Of a stretch of 64,000 bases of DNA, positions 1 through 10,492 are shown in pieces. This stretch comes from Waddlia chondrophila WSU 86-1044. GTDB lineage: Bacteria > Chlamydiota > Chlamydiia > Chlamydiales > Waddliaceae. Below the pieces are notes generated by a model. It was not told where the DNA came from, ran no database searches, and saw only the letters and a list, made by a program, of their open reading frames with translations. The position numbers and the translations under genes are program-made. Location: positions 633,340 through 697,339 of the forward strand of contig NC_014225.1 in the NCBI RefSeq assembly GCF_000092785.1, read 5' to 3'. Position 1 is the stretch's first letter. Every line of letters begins with the position of its first letter.

Positions 1-2
1 TG

Positions 3-320
3 GCCTTCTGCAAGGAATTTAATGCAAAAACTCAACAAATGGCAGGAGACATTCTTCCTGTTGTGATTACTGTCTACTCAGACAAGTCATTCACTTTTAT
101 TTGTAAAAAACCACCCATGGCTCAGATGTTGAAAAAAACATTGGGGCTTGAAAAAGGATCGGCTGTTCCTAATAGGGATAAAGTTGGCAAAATCACAAGA
201 GAGCAGGCGGAACAGATTGCGAAAGATAAAATGCAGGATCTGAACTGTCGAGATCTTGATGCTGCTGTCAATATCGTTTTAGGAACAGCTCGTTCAATGG
301 GAATTGAACTCGTAACATAA
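3..320 (+). CDS. rplK: 50S ribosomal protein L11, 3' part
   Basis: This is the C-terminal part of ribosomal protein L11, which binds 23S rRNA at the GTPase-associated centre next to the L10-L7/L12 stalk. The frame is open from the window edge, so the N-terminus is missing. The visible part has the typical L11 linker and C-terminal RNA-binding domain, including [16 protein letters not shown] and a C-terminus with [16 protein letters not shown]. It is the first gene of the rplKAJL-rpoBC run, with rplA starting 9 bases after its stop. Identity is clear from both sequence and position. Confidence 0.97.
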   Translation, partial: AFCKEFNAKTQQMAGDILPVVITVYSDKSFTFICKKPPMAQMLKKTLGLEKGSAVPNRDKVGKITREQAEQIAKDKMQDLNCRDLDAAVNIVLGTARSMGIELVT

Positions 321-328
321 AGGATAAT

Positions 329-1027
329 ATGGGACGCCTTAGTAAACGTTTTCGGGAGATAGCGGAATCTATTGATGTGCAAAAACAACACACTTTAGAA
401 GAAGCCGTCGAATTATTAAAACAACTTCCTCCGGTTAAGTTTGATCAATCGATTGAAGTTGCGTTGAAGTTGGGCGTGGACCCCCGTAAGTCAGACCAAA
501 ACGTACGTGGAACTGTTTCATTACCGAATGGAACAGGTAAAACCACACGTATTCTCGTGTTCGCTCGAGGCGACAAGATTCAAGAAGCTCTTGACGCTGG
601 TGCGGATTATGCAGGGGATGACGAATACTTTGAAAAAGTCGGCAAGGGATGGACGGATTTTGACGCCGTCGTTGCTACGCCTGACTTGATGCGGGATGTG
701 GGAAAATTGGGTAAAATACTGGGCCCTCGCGGCTTAATGCCCACCCCAAAAGCTGGTACGGTCACAAATGAGATCGGAAAAGCCATTCAGGATTTGAAAG
801 GTGGAAAGATTGAATTTAAAGTTGATCGGTATGGGGTTGTCAATGCAGCTGTTGGTAAGCTCTCTTTCACTGTACAGCAGTTGGTAGAGAATATCAAGTC
901 GTTGATTGACGCCATTCAGAAGCAAAAACCCGCTAGTTCAAAGGGTCAATACATGAAATCGTTGGTTCTTTCTTCAACGATGGGTCCAGGCCTCAAAATC
1001 GAACTACGCAAAGTAGAGACAATATAG
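329..1027 (+). CDS. rplA: 50S ribosomal protein L1
   Basis: Ribosomal protein L1 forms the mobile L1 stalk near the E site and in many bacteria represses its own operon. The 232-residue length is normal for the family. The signature region [18 protein letters not shown] lies near residues 130-147, and [18 protein letters not shown] near residues 155-172. An AAAGGAT ribosome-binding site sits just before the ATG. The gene is between rplK and rplJ with short gaps, as in almost all bacteria. Confidence 0.98.
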   Translation: MGRLSKRFREIAESIDVQKQHTLEEAVELLKQLPPVKFDQSIEVALKLGVDPRKSDQNVRGTVSLPNGTGKTTRILVFARGDKIQEALDAGADYAGDDEYFEKVGKGWTDFDAVVATPDLMRDVGKLGKILGPRGLMPTPKAGTVTNEIGKAIQDLKGGKIEFKVDRYGVVNAAVGKLSFTVQQLVENIKSLIDAIQKQKPASSKGQYMKSLVLSSTMGPGLKIELRKVETI

Positions 1028-1041
1028 GGGAGATGTGAAAG

Positions 1042-1566
1042 ATGAGATCAGAAAAGCAACTTCTCCTTGACGAAATTAAGGAACAGATTGAAGGGCATGA
1101 TAGCTTTGTTATCATGCAGTATTCAGGTCTGGATGCAAATCGTACAAGCGACTTTAGACGTCAGATAGCCGATCACGGCGGTAGTATCGAGATTGTCAAA
1201 AAGAGAGTCTTAATCAAGGCCGCTAACGAGTTAGGTATTGAGCTTGAGCTTGATCAGCTTCCTGGTCATATTGGAATTGTTTTCACAGGTGAAGACTCTA
1301 TTCAAGCCACTAAAGCTGTTTTCGAACTTCGAAAGGCGACTAATAACGGCGTCAATGTTCTTGGCGGTCAGTTTGATGGGCGTCTGCTCAATGCTGAAGA
1401 TGTTGAAACCTTGTCTAAACTGCCAGGCAAAGATGAAATGCGAGCGCAGTTGCTAGGTGTGTTCGCAGCACCAATGCAGCAAACAGTGGGTGCGATGAAT
1501 GCTCTCTTGTGTTCCATTTTGTACTGCTTGGATAACAAGGTAAAAAAAGAAGAAGGATCTAACTAA
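1042..1566 (+). CDS. rplJ: 50S ribosomal protein L10
   Basis: L10 is the base of the ribosomal stalk and carries the L7/L12 dimers through its C-terminal helix. The protein has 174 residues. The N-terminal part (EIKEQIEGHDSFVIMQYSGL) and the IEIVKKRVLIKAANE segment are typical of the L10 RNA-binding domain. The C-terminal helix (AQLLGVFAAPMQQTVGAMNA) is the expected L7/L12-binding region. A GGGGAG motif precedes the ATG. It lies between rplA and rplL, the standard order, and in many bacteria an L10-L7/L12 complex regulates this mRNA. Confidence 0.97.
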   Translation: MRSEKQLLLDEIKEQIEGHDSFVIMQYSGLDANRTSDFRRQIADHGGSIEIVKKRVLIKAANELGIELELDQLPGHIGIVFTGEDSIQATKAVFELRKATNNGVNVLGGQFDGRLLNAEDVETLSKLPGKDEMRAQLLGVFAAPMQQTVGAMNALLCSILYCLDNKVKKEEGSN

Positions 1567-1595
1567 AAGTTAACTATTTTTGAGAGGAATAAAAA

Positions 1596-1988
1596 GTGAG
1601 TACAAAAACAGAAAAACTCGTAGAAGAACTCAGTAAATTGACTGTTCTTGAGATGTCTGAGTTGAAAAAAGCTTTAGAAGAGCACTGGGGTGTAGAGGCT
1701 GCAGCAGCAGCTGTTGTCGCAGCTCCTGTTGCTGCTGCAGCTGGCGGAGAAGCCGCTGAGGAAGAAGCTACTGACTTCGAAGTGACTTTAACAGAAGTAC
1801 CTGCTGACAAGAAAATTGCGGTGATTAAGATTGTCCGCGAAGTTACAGGTCTTGGACTAAAAGAAGCTAAAGAGTTGGCTGAGTCTGCTCCTAAAGTTTT
1901 GAAAGAGTCTGCTCCTAAAGCGGAAGCGGAAGAGATCAAGAAAAAGCTAGAAGACGCTGGTGCTAAAGCAGTCTTAAAGGGAGTCTAG
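1596..1988 (+). CDS. rplL: 50S ribosomal protein L7/L12
   Basis: L7/L12 is the multicopy stalk protein that recruits and stimulates translational GTPases. The protein has 130 residues: an N-terminal dimerisation helix pair (residues 1-35), an Ala-rich hinge (about 36-60), and the C-terminal factor-binding domain with [20 protein letters not shown]. The start is a GTG with a good GAGAGGA site 7 bases upstream; no in-frame ATG fits better. A stem-loop region separates it from rpoB. Confidence 0.98.
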   Translation: MSTKTEKLVEELSKLTVLEMSELKKALEEHWGVEAAAAAVVAAPVAAAAGGEAAEEEATDFEVTLTEVPADKKIAVIKIVREVTGLGLKEAKELAESAPKVLKESAPKAEAEEIKKKLEDAGAKAVLKGV

Positions 1989-2044
1989 TTCTTGATTAGT
2001 GCTGCAAACGTTGAATTTCAATTATTTCAGTGCTAAAATTATGC

Positions 2045-2085
2045 CCAGGCTTTAAGAAATATCAATAATATTTCTTATTGCCTGG
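2045..2085 (+). promoter_or_regulatory. Stem-loop in the rplL-rpoB spacer
   Basis: An 18-base arm (2045-2062) pairs with 2068-2085 around a 5-base loop; only two central positions mismatch. No U-run follows, so it is not a standard intrinsic terminator. In Escherichia coli the equivalent spacer holds an attenuator and an RNase III site that lower rpoBC expression relative to the ribosomal genes. A similar role here is inferred from position. Confidence 0.55.
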
Positions 2086-2097
2086 TCTTGTGTATAC

Positions 2098-2196
2098 CGA
2101 TCGTGATTCAAAAATTGGGAATTTGACGAGAAAATGCCTGGGATTTGGATGAACCGAAGTTGATGATGTCAAAAATCAATTTTTGAATCACGATCG
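2098..2196. repeat. Perfect 20-bp inverted repeat enclosing 59 bp
   Basis: The 20 bases at 2098-2117 (CGATCGTGATTCAAAAATTG) are exactly the reverse complement of 2177-2196. The enclosed 59 bases hold no ORF. The segment lies between rplL and rpoB, and its right arm ends 47 bases before the rpoB ATG. It could be a small mobile repeat (MITE-like) or a second RNA structure controlling rpoB. Part of it (2161-2188, reverse strand) resembles 10302-10330 after rpoC, which favours a dispersed repeat. Confidence 0.6.
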
Positions 2197-2243
2197 CTAT
2201 ATTTGTGAGTTTTTTTAGGTTTACAGTAGGGAGTCCTCCATTT

Positions 2244-5200
2244 ATGACGCAACGGCCACCAAATCGTGTCAGTTTCAAAGAAAGCAAAGAGATTATAGAT
2301 CTTCCCAATCTCATAGAGATTCAAATTAAATCATTCAATCAATTTCTGCAGATCGATAAATATCCTGAAGAAAGGGATAATATCGGCCTACAAGAGGTTT
2401 ACAACGAAATTTTCCCCATCAAGTCTTATGATGAAAAAACGATCATCGAATTTTTGTCTTACAGTCTTGGTGTGCCAAAATATCCGCCTGATGAGTGCAT
2501 TCGACGAGGAATCAGCTACAATGTCACTCTGAAAGTTAAATTTCGCCTGACAGATGAAACCGGTATCAAGGAGGAAGAGGTCTATATGGGGACCATTCCG
2601 ATCATGACCGACAAAGGGACTTTCATCATCAACGGTGCTGAAAGGGTTGTCGTTTCCCAGCTTCACCGCTCTCCTGGAATTTGCTTTGAGCAGGAAAGGC
2701 ATCCACGTGGAAACATTTTGTATTCTTTCCGCATCATCCCATACCGTGGGAGCTGGCTTGAAGGGGCATTCGATACAAATGACATGATTCACATTTATAT
2801 CGATAGAAAAAAAAGACGCCGAAAAATTTTGGCAACGACATTTATCCGTTCTTTGGGGTATTCCACAAACGCCGATATTATTGAAGAGTTCTTTAGCACT
2901 CGTAAAATGAAAATTAAGTCGGAAAAAGATTTCGAAAAGCTTGTTGGTAAAATTCTTGCTGAGGATGTGCTTGATGAAGAAAGCGGGCTGATTTTTGGCA
3001 AGGCTGGCGAGAAATTGACAACAGCGATGCTCAAGAGAATGGCAGACTCTGATATCAGCATGGTCAGAATCGCAGAAGATGCTGACGAAACCAGTCCGAT
3101 CATAAAAATGCTGGCAAAGGACCCGACGGACTCATACGAAACAGCTCTTAAGGATTTTTATAGGAAAATCCGTCCTGGAGAGCCTGCAACGCTTTCCAAT
3201 GCCCGTTCGGCAATGATGCGTCTGTTTTTCGATCCCAAACGGTATAATCTTGGAAGAGTTGGCCGTTATAAGCTTAACTCCAAACTTGGATGCGAAGTGA
3301 ATGATGAGGTGCTTGAAGTTGTGACCTTGTCTAAAGATGATGTGATTAACGCTGTCAAATACTTGATCCGTCTTCGATCCGGCGATGAAAATGCGTATAT
3401 TGATGATATCGACCATTTAGGAAATCGGCGCGTGCGCTCTGTTGGCGAGTTGATTCAGAACCAGTGCCGCATCGGCTTGGCGCGCATGGAAAAGATCATT
3501 CGCGAAAGGATGAATCTTTTCGACTTTACTTCCGATACGCTTACTCCCGGTAAAATTGTGTCTGCCAAGGGGCTTTCAGGTGTCTTGAAAGATTTCTTCG
3601 GCCGTTCTCAACTTTCACAATTTATGGACCAGACAAATCCTGTTGCGGAATTAACGCATAAGAGGCGTCTTTCCTCTCTTGGGCCGGGAGGCCTCAATCG
3701 CGATCGTGCCGGTTTTGAGGTGCGCGACGTGCATACAAGCCACTATGGAAGGATTTGTCCAATTGAAACACCTGAAGGTCCGAACATTGGTTTGATCACC
3801 TCTCTTTCTTCTTTTGCGAAGATTAACGAATTCGGATTCATCGAGACTCCGTATAGAATCGTGCGCGATGGGGTTGTAACGGAAGAGATCGAATACATGA
3901 CTGCTGATCAGGAAGAGAACTGCGTCATTGCTCAGGCTTCTGTTTCATTAGATGAGTTCAACATGTTTGAAGATGAAATTTGTTGGGCAAGGTACCGTGG
4001 AGAACCGCTTGAGATCGAGTCATCCAGAGTGACTCATATGGATGTTTCCCCTAAGCAGCTTGTCTCGATTGTCACAGGGTTGATCCCGTTTCTTGAACAC
4101 GATGATGCTAACCGTGCGTTGATGGGATCAAACATGCAGCGTCAGGGCGTACCTTTATTGGCTCCTGAAGCGCCGATTGTTGGAACGGGGCTGGAAGCGC
4201 GTGCAGCCAGAGACTCGGGAGCTGTTGTGATTGCGGAAGAAGATGGCACAGTTCAGTATATCGATGGCAATAAGATTGTCATTGCTCCGAAGAAAAACCC
4301 CATGGAGAAGAAAACTTATCTTCTGAAAAAGTTCATGAGGTCGAACTCTGGTTCCTGCATCAACCAAAAGCCTTTGTGCAAAGTCGGGGAAAAAATTAAG
4401 TCCGGCGATGTGATTGCCGATGGTCCTGCTACCGATAATGGCGAGATTGCTCTTGGGCGCAATGTGCTTGTAGCGTTTATGCCTTGGATGGGATATAACT
4501 ACGAGGATGCGATTATTATCTCGGAGAAGCTTCTTAGGGAAGATGCTTACACATCAATTTATGTAGAAGAGTTCGAGCTGACAGCGCGCGATACGAAACT
4601 AGGTAAAGAAGAGATTACCAGAGATATTCCAAATGTCTCTGAAGATGCCTTGATTAACTTAGGCGATGATGGAATTATCCGAATCGGAGCCGAAGTGAAG
4701 CCGGGCGATATCCTCGTCGGTAAAATCACGCCTAAATCGGAAACCGAGCTTGCTCCGGAAGAGCGTTTGCTTAGGGCAATTTTCGGAGAAAAAGCTGCTG
4801 ATGTAAAAGATGCCTCGCTTGTCGTTCCTCCGGGGACTGAAGGGGTTGTGATGGATGTCAAAGTATTCAGCCGCCGCGACAGACTCTCCAAAACGGATGA
4901 GGAGTTAGTCGAAGAAGCTTCCCGTCTAAAGGATTTGCAAAGAGAGTATAAGCAGAAGCGCAGCGAGCTGAAGATGGAGCGTCATGAACGTTTGGGAGCT
5001 CTTTTGTTGAATGATAAAGCTCCAGGCACCATTGTTCATCGTAAAACAGCGGAAATTGTGCTTGAAGAGGGAGTGCTCTTAACTCAAGATGTGATTGAAA
5101 CGTTTGAAGATTACAACGTCGATGATCTCATCATGCCGGAAAATCAGGTTTACCAAACGCTCAAGCAGGTGCTTCATGATTATGATGTTAAGCTGCAGAC

Positions 5201-6014
5201 GTTGGAAACGCACTTTAAAACTCAGCTTGAGCATCTCAAGAAAGGGGATACCGATCTTGAGGCTGGAGTGATCCGCCAAGTGAAGGTTTACGTCGCATCC
5301 AAACGCAAGCTGCAAGTTGGTGATAAGATGGCAGGCCGCCACGGAAATAAAGGGGTTGTCTCCAATATCGTTCCGGAAGCAGACATGCCTTTTCTTGAAA
5401 GCGGCCAAACTGTCGAGATGATCCTCAACCCGCTTGGGGTGCCTTCACGTATGAACATGGGTCAGCTGTTTGAAACCCATCTTGGCTTTGCCGCCAAATT
5501 AAAAGGGATTAAAATTAAGACTCCTGTGTTTGAAGGATTTCCTGAAGAGGAGATCTGGAAGATGATGAAAGAGCAAGGACTTCCGGAAAACGGCAAGTTT
5601 TTCTTGCAGGACGGACGGACTGGAAACCGTTTCGACAACACCGTTGTTGTCGGATACATTTACATGCTTAAATTAAGCCACCTCGTTGCTGATAAAATTC
5701 ACGCGCGTGCTGTGGGGCCATATTCGCTTGTTACCCAACAGCCGCTTGGTGGTAAAGCACAAATGGGTGGACAGCGTTTCGGGGAAATGGAAGTGTGGGC
5801 TGCCGAAGCTTATGGCGCCGCACACTTGTTACAGGAATTATTGACTGTAAAATCTGATGACGTAACAGGTCGTACCCGTATCTATGAATCAATTGTCAAA
5901 GGGGAAAATGTTCTGCGCAGTGGAACACCTGAATCCTTTAATGTATTGATTAAAGAGATGCAGGGATTGTGCCTTGATGTGCGCACAGAATCAGTTGAGG
6001 AATCAGAATTTTAG
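2244..6014 (+). CDS. rpoB: RNA polymerase beta subunit
   Basis: This is the beta subunit of DNA-dependent RNA polymerase (1256 residues from the chosen start). I chose the ATG at 2244 over an in-frame GTG at 2205. A GGGAG site precedes it, and the [12 protein letters not shown] start matches the length of chlamydial RpoB, while the upstream 13 residues look like untranslated leader. The rifampicin region reads [18 protein letters not shown] then [14 protein letters not shown]; the Asp, His and Ser equivalents of E. coli 516, 526 and 531 are present, so no classic resistance change is seen. The C-terminal [18 protein letters not shown] segment is also present. Followed closely by rpoC. Confidence 0.98.
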   Translation: MTQRPPNRVSFKESKEIIDLPNLIEIQIKSFNQFLQIDKYPEERDNIGLQEVYNEIFPIKSYDEKTIIEFLSYSLGVPKYPPDECIRRGISYNVTLKVKFRLTDETGIKEEEVYMGTIPIMTDKGTFIINGAERVVVSQLHRSPGICFEQERHPRGNILYSFRIIPYRGSWLEGAFDTNDMIHIYIDRKKRRRKILATTFIRSLGYSTNADIIEEFFSTRKMKIKSEKDFEKLVGKILAEDVLDEESGLIFGKAGEKLTTAMLKRMADSDISMVRIAEDADETSPIIKMLAKDPTDSYETALKDFYRKIRPGEPATLSNARSAMMRLFFDPKRYNLGRVGRYKLNSKLGCEVNDEVLEVVTLSKDDVINAVKYLIRLRSGDENAYIDDIDHLGNRRVRSVGELIQNQCRIGLARMEKIIRERMNLFDFTSDTLTPGKIVSAKGLSGVLKDFFGRSQLSQFMDQTNPVAELTHKRRLSSLGPGGLNRDRAGFEVRDVHTSHYGRICPIETPEGPNIGLITSLSSFAKINEFGFIETPYRIVRDGVVTEEIEYMTADQEENCVIAQASVSLDEFNMFEDEICWARYRGEPLEIESSRVTHMDVSPKQLVSIVTGLIPFLEHDDANRALMGSNMQRQGVPLLAPEAPIVGTGLEARAARDSGAVVIAEEDGTVQYIDGNKIVIAPKKNPMEKKTYLLKKFMRSNSGSCINQKPLCKVGEKIKSGDVIADGPATDNGEIALGRNVLVAFMPWMGYNYEDAIIISEKLLREDAYTSIYVEEFELTARDTKLGKEEITRDIPNVSEDALINLGDDGIIRIGAEVKPGDILVGKITPKSETELAPEERLLRAIFGEKAADVKDASLVVPPGTEGVVMDVKVFSRRDRLSKTDEELVEEASRLKDLQREYKQKRSELKMERHERLGALLLNDKAPGTIVHRKTAEIVLEEGVLLTQDVIETFEDYNVDDLIMPENQVYQTLKQVLHDYDVKLQTLETHFKTQLEHLKKGDTDLEAGVIRQVKVYVASKRKLQVGDKMAGRHGNKGVVSNIVPEADMPFLESGQTVEMILNPLGVPSRMNMGQLFETHLGFAAKLKGIKIKTPVFEGFPEEEIWKMMKEQGLPENGKFFLQDGRTGNRFDNTVVVGYIYMLKLSHLVADKIHARAVGPYSLVTQQPLGGKAQMGGQRFGEMEVWAAEAYGAAHLLQELLTVKSDDVTGRTRIYESIVKGENVLRSGTPESFNVLIKEMQGLCLDVRTESVEESEF

Positions 6015-6036
6015 TCTTATAGGAGTTGTGAAATAA

Positions 6037-9000
6037 ATGGCAGACTTAAGTGAACAACAGCAGGAATTTGATAAGCTCACCATTCAGATTGCAGCTGATG
6101 ATGTGATCCGAGGCGACTGGTCCCATGGGGAGATTAAAAAGCCTGAAACGATTAATTACCGTACGTTCAAACCTGAGAAAGGCGGGCTATTTTGCGAAAA
6201 GATTTTTGGACCGACTCGTGATTGGGAATGCGCTTGCGGGAAATACAAAAAGATTAAGCATAAAGGGATTGTTTGTGATCGTTGCGGCGTAGAAGTGACG
6301 CTTTCAAAAGTTCGGCGTGAAAGAATGGCCCACATTGATCTTGCAGTGCCGGTCGTCCACATTTGGTTTTTCAAAACAATGCCTTCCCGTATCGGCAACG
6401 TCCTTGGAATGTCAACGACTGATCTGGAAAGAGTTATCTACTATGAAGAATATGTCGTGACGGATCCAGGGCACACTGAACTTGAGAAAAAACAGCTTCT
6501 GAACGATGTAGAATATCGGGAAGCTCAAGAGAAGTGGGGAAGGGACGCGTTTGCCGCTCGTATGGGAGGTGAAGCAGTCTATGAACTGCTTGCCACAGAA
6601 GATCTTCAACTTCTGCTGATCGATTTAAAGGAAAAGCTTCGTCGCACAAAATCGCAGCAAGCACGCATGAAGCTTGCCAAGCGTTTGAAAATTGTTGAGA
6701 GCTTTGTGACTTCAGGTAACAAGCCTGAGTCAATGGTGATGTCTTGTGTTCCGGTTATTCCTCCAGAGCTAAGGCCTCTTGTGCCGTTAGATGGCGGAAG
6801 ATTTGCAACTTCGGATTTGAATGACTTATACCGTCGGGTGATCAACCGAAACAATCGTCTGAAGGCAATTCTCAAACTCAAAACACCGGAAGTGATTGTC
6901 CGTAACGAAAAGAGAATGCTTCAAGAAGCTGTCGACGCTCTTTTTGACAACGGACGCCATGGTCATCCTGTCATGGGTGCAGGAAATCGTCCTTTGAAAT
7001 CTTTATCTGAAATGTTGAAGGGGAAACAGGGACGTTTCCGTCAAAATCTCCTTGGTAAACGTGTCGACTATTCCGGGCGCTCTGTGATTATTGTAGGACC
7101 TGAATTGAAATTCAATCAGTGTGGTCTTCCAAAGTTAATGGCGCTTGAATTGTTTGAACCGTTTATTGTGAAGCGTTTGAAGGATCTTGGCTATGTCTAT
7201 ACCATTCGGTCAGCTAAAAAGATGATCCAAAGGCAATCGACAGAAGTTTGGGATGTTCTCGATGAAATCATCAAAGGGCATCCGGTTCTTCTCAACCGTG
7301 CGCCGACGTTGCACAGATTGGGAATTCAAGCGTTTGAGCCGGTACTTATCGAAGGTAAGGCGATCCGTATCCATCCGTTAGTCTGTGCGGCATTTAACGC
7401 CGACTTTGACGGTGACCAAATGGCTGTTTACGTCCCATTATCTGTAGAAGCACAGTTAGAAGCAAAGCTTCTGATGATGGCGCCGGATAATATCTTCTTG
7501 CCCTCTTCAGGAAAGCCGGTGGCGATTCCTTCTCAGGATATGACCCTGGGATTGTATTACCTCATGTGCGATCCGATGTATTTCCCGCAGGAACATGGAA
7601 AGAAAACACGCGTCTTTAGTAATGCTGAAGAGGTTTTATTGGCATTGCATGCCAGCGGTTCTTATTCATGGTACGAAGAGGAAAAAGGGGAGGAGCACCT
7701 GTTCTATAATCGGGGCATCCGCATCCATGAAGAGATTAAGCTAAGAACCAAAGACGGGATCATCAAAACAACTCCAGGGCGTGTTGTTTTCAATACGATT
7801 GTGCCAGAAGAGTTGGGCTTTCAGAACTACAGTCTTCCAAAACAGAAAGTCGGACAGCTGATTCAGACTTGCTATAAGAAGGTTGGGCTTGAACGCACTG
7901 TTCAATTTTTAGACAATTTGAAAAACCTTGGCTTTAGAGAAGCGACTCGTGCTGCACTTTCCATGGGGGTTTCAGATGTTTGTGTACCGGATAAGAAGCA
8001 GAAAATTATTGATGAAGCCCACGAAAAAGTTGCTGTGATTAAGAAGCAATACGAAGACGGGATCATCACTGATGGTGAGCGGAAATCAAAAACCATTAGC
8101 ATTTGGACAGAAGTTCAAGAAGTGCTGTCTGATGAACTTTTCGAAATGTTGACTGATGTCCGCGATGGTACGCGCAATCCGATCTATTTGATGATGGATT
8201 CCGGTGCTCGAGGAAATAAATCTCAAGCTAGACAGCTGGGAGCTTTGCGTGGATTGATGGCTAAGCCTTCTGGAGAAATTATTGAATCTCCGATTACATC
8301 TAACTTCCGTGAAGGGTTGTCTGTTCTGGAATTTTCGATCTCTTCTCACGGTGCGCGTAAAGGTCTTGCGGATACTGCTTTGAAAACAGCGGATTCCGGA
8401 TATTTGACTCGTCGTCTTGTCGATGTGTCTCAAGATGTGATCATCACCGAAGATGATTGCGGAACGTTGAATGGAATTGAAGTTTCTGCGATCAAGCAGG
8501 GGCAAGAGGAGCTGCTTCCGTTGAAAGACCGTATTTATGGCCGCACTGTTTGTGAAGATATTCTTCTTCCAGGCGATTCAACGAAAATTTTAGCTAAAAC
8601 TGGCGATGTACTGACTCTTGTGCAAGCAGAAAGCATAGACGACTCAGGGATTGAAACGGTGAAGATCCGTTCTGTATTGACTTGTGAGACACGTCGCGGT
8701 GTTTGTCAAAAGTGCTATGGAACGAACTTGGCGAACGGTAAATTGATTAGCCAGGGAGAGGCAGTCGGTATTATTGCTGCTCAGTCGATTGGTGAACCGG
8801 GAACTCAGTTGACGATGAGAACCTTCCACCTCGGGGGGATCGCATCTGCTTCCTCTAGCCCTCACCTTGAAACAGAGTATGAAGGAATTCTGGTCTATCA
8901 AGATTTGCGCACGGTTCTGAATGAAGAAGGACAGTGGGTGACTTTGAACAAGAACGGAACTCTTAATATCGTACCGGACGAGGGGCGTTCTCTTGAAGAG

Positions 9001-10200
9001 TATAAGAAGCTCTTGTCGACGAAATCGATCGAACCGCTGCAAACATTTACAATTGAGCTCGGAACGAAGATTCTTGTCGCAGATGGTTCTGTCGTTAAAA
9101 AAGATCAATTGATCGCTCAGTGGGAGCAACATAACATTCCAATTATCTGCGATCGTCCGGGATACTTGAAGTATGAAGACCTTGTTGAAGGGATTTCGAC
9201 AGAAAGGGAAGTGAATAAACAAACTGGACAGGTAGAGCTTGTCGTCAAACAGCATCGCGGAGAGCTTCACCCTCAGATTACTGTCTATGCTGATGAAGAG
9301 TGCAAGGAGCTTGTCGGTACCTATCCGATCCCTTCGGGGGCAATCATTTCTGTTGAAGAAGGTCAGTATGCAAAAGCTGGAACGATGCTTGCACGTCTGC
9401 CTCGCGGAGCGATGAAGACGAAAGACATTACTGGCGGTCTGCCTCGGGTAGCAGAGCTGTTTGAGGCTCGCAAGCCGAAAGATTCTGCTGAGATTGCGAA
9501 GATTGACGGAACTGTTGATTTTCGTGGTGTTCAGAAGAATAAGCGGATTGTCGTTGTCAGAGATGAAGTTTCGGGAATGGAAGAGGAACATCTGATTCCT
9601 CACAACAAGCATTTGATTGTGCAAAAAGGAGATCATGTTGTTAAAGGGCAGCAATTGACAGATGGTGTTGTGATCCCCCATGAGATCCTTGAAATTTGCG
9701 GTGTTCGCGAGTTGCAGAAATATCTGGTTAATCAGGTGCAGGAGGTTTACCGTCTGCAGGGAGTCGACATCAACGATAAGCATGTTGAGATCATCATCAG
9801 ACAGATGTTGAAAAAAGTGCGTGTTGTTGATCCTGGCGATACAAGACTTTTGTTTGGCGAGGAAGTGGATAAAAAAGAATTTGAGCTTGAAAACTTGAAA
9901 ACAGTTGCCGATGGTGGAAAGGCTGCACAGGCAGCTCCTGTCCTTTTAGGAATTACCAAGTCTTCGTTAAGCACGGATTCGTTTATTTCTGCTGCTTCAT
10001 TCCAGGATACGACACGTGTGTTGACTGAAGCTGCGTGTGCAGGAAAAACCGACTATCTGCTTGGTTTTAAAGAAAACGTGATCATGGGGCATGTTATCCC
10101 TGGTGGTACTGGTTTTGAGAAACACAAGCGTGTCAAAAAATTTGTCGATCGTGAATTGATCGAAGAGTTAGTCTTCGATTTTGAAAGTGTTCCAAATTAA
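6037..10200 (+). CDS. rpoC: RNA polymerase beta' subunit
   Basis: The beta' subunit (1387 residues) carries the catalytic magnesium site of RNA polymerase. The N-terminal zinc-binding cysteines (CACGKY and CDRCGVEV) lie around residues 65-87, and the active-site motif NADFDGDQMAV around residue 452. The second zinc site (CETRRGVCQKCYG) and the conserved IIAAQSIGEPGTQLTMRTFH region, split here only for quotation, are in the C-terminal half. It begins 22 bases after rpoB with an AGGAG site, and a strong terminator follows its stop. Confidence 0.98.
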   Translation: MADLSEQQQEFDKLTIQIAADDVIRGDWSHGEIKKPETINYRTFKPEKGGLFCEKIFGPTRDWECACGKYKKIKHKGIVCDRCGVEVTLSKVRRERMAHIDLAVPVVHIWFFKTMPSRIGNVLGMSTTDLERVIYYEEYVVTDPGHTELEKKQLLNDVEYREAQEKWGRDAFAARMGGEAVYELLATEDLQLLLIDLKEKLRRTKSQQARMKLAKRLKIVESFVTSGNKPESMVMSCVPVIPPELRPLVPLDGGRFATSDLNDLYRRVINRNNRLKAILKLKTPEVIVRNEKRMLQEAVDALFDNGRHGHPVMGAGNRPLKSLSEMLKGKQGRFRQNLLGKRVDYSGRSVIIVGPELKFNQCGLPKLMALELFEPFIVKRLKDLGYVYTIRSAKKMIQRQSTEVWDVLDEIIKGHPVLLNRAPTLHRLGIQAFEPVLIEGKAIRIHPLVCAAFNADFDGDQMAVYVPLSVEAQLEAKLLMMAPDNIFLPSSGKPVAIPSQDMTLGLYYLMCDPMYFPQEHGKKTRVFSNAEEVLLALHASGSYSWYEEEKGEEHLFYNRGIRIHEEIKLRTKDGIIKTTPGRVVFNTIVPEELGFQNYSLPKQKVGQLIQTCYKKVGLERTVQFLDNLKNLGFREATRAALSMGVSDVCVPDKKQKIIDEAHEKVAVIKKQYEDGIITDGERKSKTISIWTEVQEVLSDELFEMLTDVRDGTRNPIYLMMDSGARGNKSQARQLGALRGLMAKPSGEIIESPITSNFREGLSVLEFSISSHGARKGLADTALKTADSGYLTRRLVDVSQDVIITEDDCGTLNGIEVSAIKQGQEELLPLKDRIYGRTVCEDILLPGDSTKILAKTGDVLTLVQAESIDDSGIETVKIRSVLTCETRRGVCQKCYGTNLANGKLISQGEAVGIIAAQSIGEPGTQLTMRTFHLGGIASASSSPHLETEYEGILVYQDLRTVLNEEGQWVTLNKNGTLNIVPDEGRSLEEYKKLLSTKSIEPLQTFTIELGTKILVADGSVVKKDQLIAQWEQHNIPIICDRPGYLKYEDLVEGISTEREVNKQTGQVELVVKQHRGELHPQITVYADEECKELVGTYPIPSGAIISVEEGQYAKAGTMLARLPRGAMKTKDITGGLPRVAELFEARKPKDSAEIAKIDGTVDFRGVQKNKRIVVVRDEVSGMEEEHLIPHNKHLIVQKGDHVVKGQQLTDGVVIPHEILEICGVRELQKYLVNQVQEVYRLQGVDINDKHVEIIIRQMLKKVRVVDPGDTRLLFGEEVDKKEFELENLKTVADGGKAAQAAPVLLGITKSSLSTDSFISAASFQDTTRVLTEAACAGKTDYLLGFKENVIMGHVIPGGTGFEKHKRVKKFVDRELIEELVFDFESVPN

Positions 10201-10219
10201 TTGGAATGCTTCTTTATTA

Positions 10220-10249
10220 AAGGCGAGGTTCTACAACCTCGCCTTTTTT
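10220..10249 (+). terminator. Intrinsic terminator after rpoC
   Basis: An 11-bp perfect stem (AAGGCGAGGTT at 10220-10230 with 10235-10245) closes a 4-base loop and runs into a T-tract. It lies 20 bases after the rpoC stop and should end the ribosomal-polymerase operon. Confidence 0.92.
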
Positions 10250-10301
10250 CCATACTGAATCCCTCAGATTTTGAATTTATTTCACTATATATGGAATCAA
10301 C

Positions 10302-10330
10302 TTCAAAAATCGGTTTTTGACGTCGTCGGC
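10302..10330. repeat. Possible dispersed intergenic repeat fragment
   Basis: The segment beginning TTCAAAAATCGGTTTTTGAC resembles the reverse complement of 2161-2188 in the rplL-rpoB spacer, differing at only a few positions. The wider gap 10250-10480 contains no gene I can support; its right end is very AT-rich and may hold the promoter for the ORF at 10493. Confidence 0.35.
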
Positions 10331-10492
10331 AGCTTCTAATTTTGAGGCCTATTCAGGCTCGCGCTGCAACAGCTTCGGCTTTGCCTGGTTCAAATTCAAT
10401 ACAATAAGAAATGTCAAATATTCAATAGATTGATTTAATTTAATTAATAAATTATAATTTTTTAAGGGTGTTTTTGTTAAATGAGGTGGGAA

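Noticed and set aside
1574-1939. Ala/Ser-rich minus-strand ORF over rplL
   Set aside because: Shadow of the Ala-rich hinge codons of rplL.
2205-2243. GTG start giving a longer RpoB
   Set aside because: The 13 extra residues do not look like an RpoB N-terminus, and the ATG at 2244 has a good ribosome-binding site.
8644-9783. 379-residue ORF on the minus strand inside rpoC
   Set aside because: It lies wholly antisense to a highly conserved part of rpoC, is basic and without recognisable motifs, and is explained by codon bias on the opposite strand.
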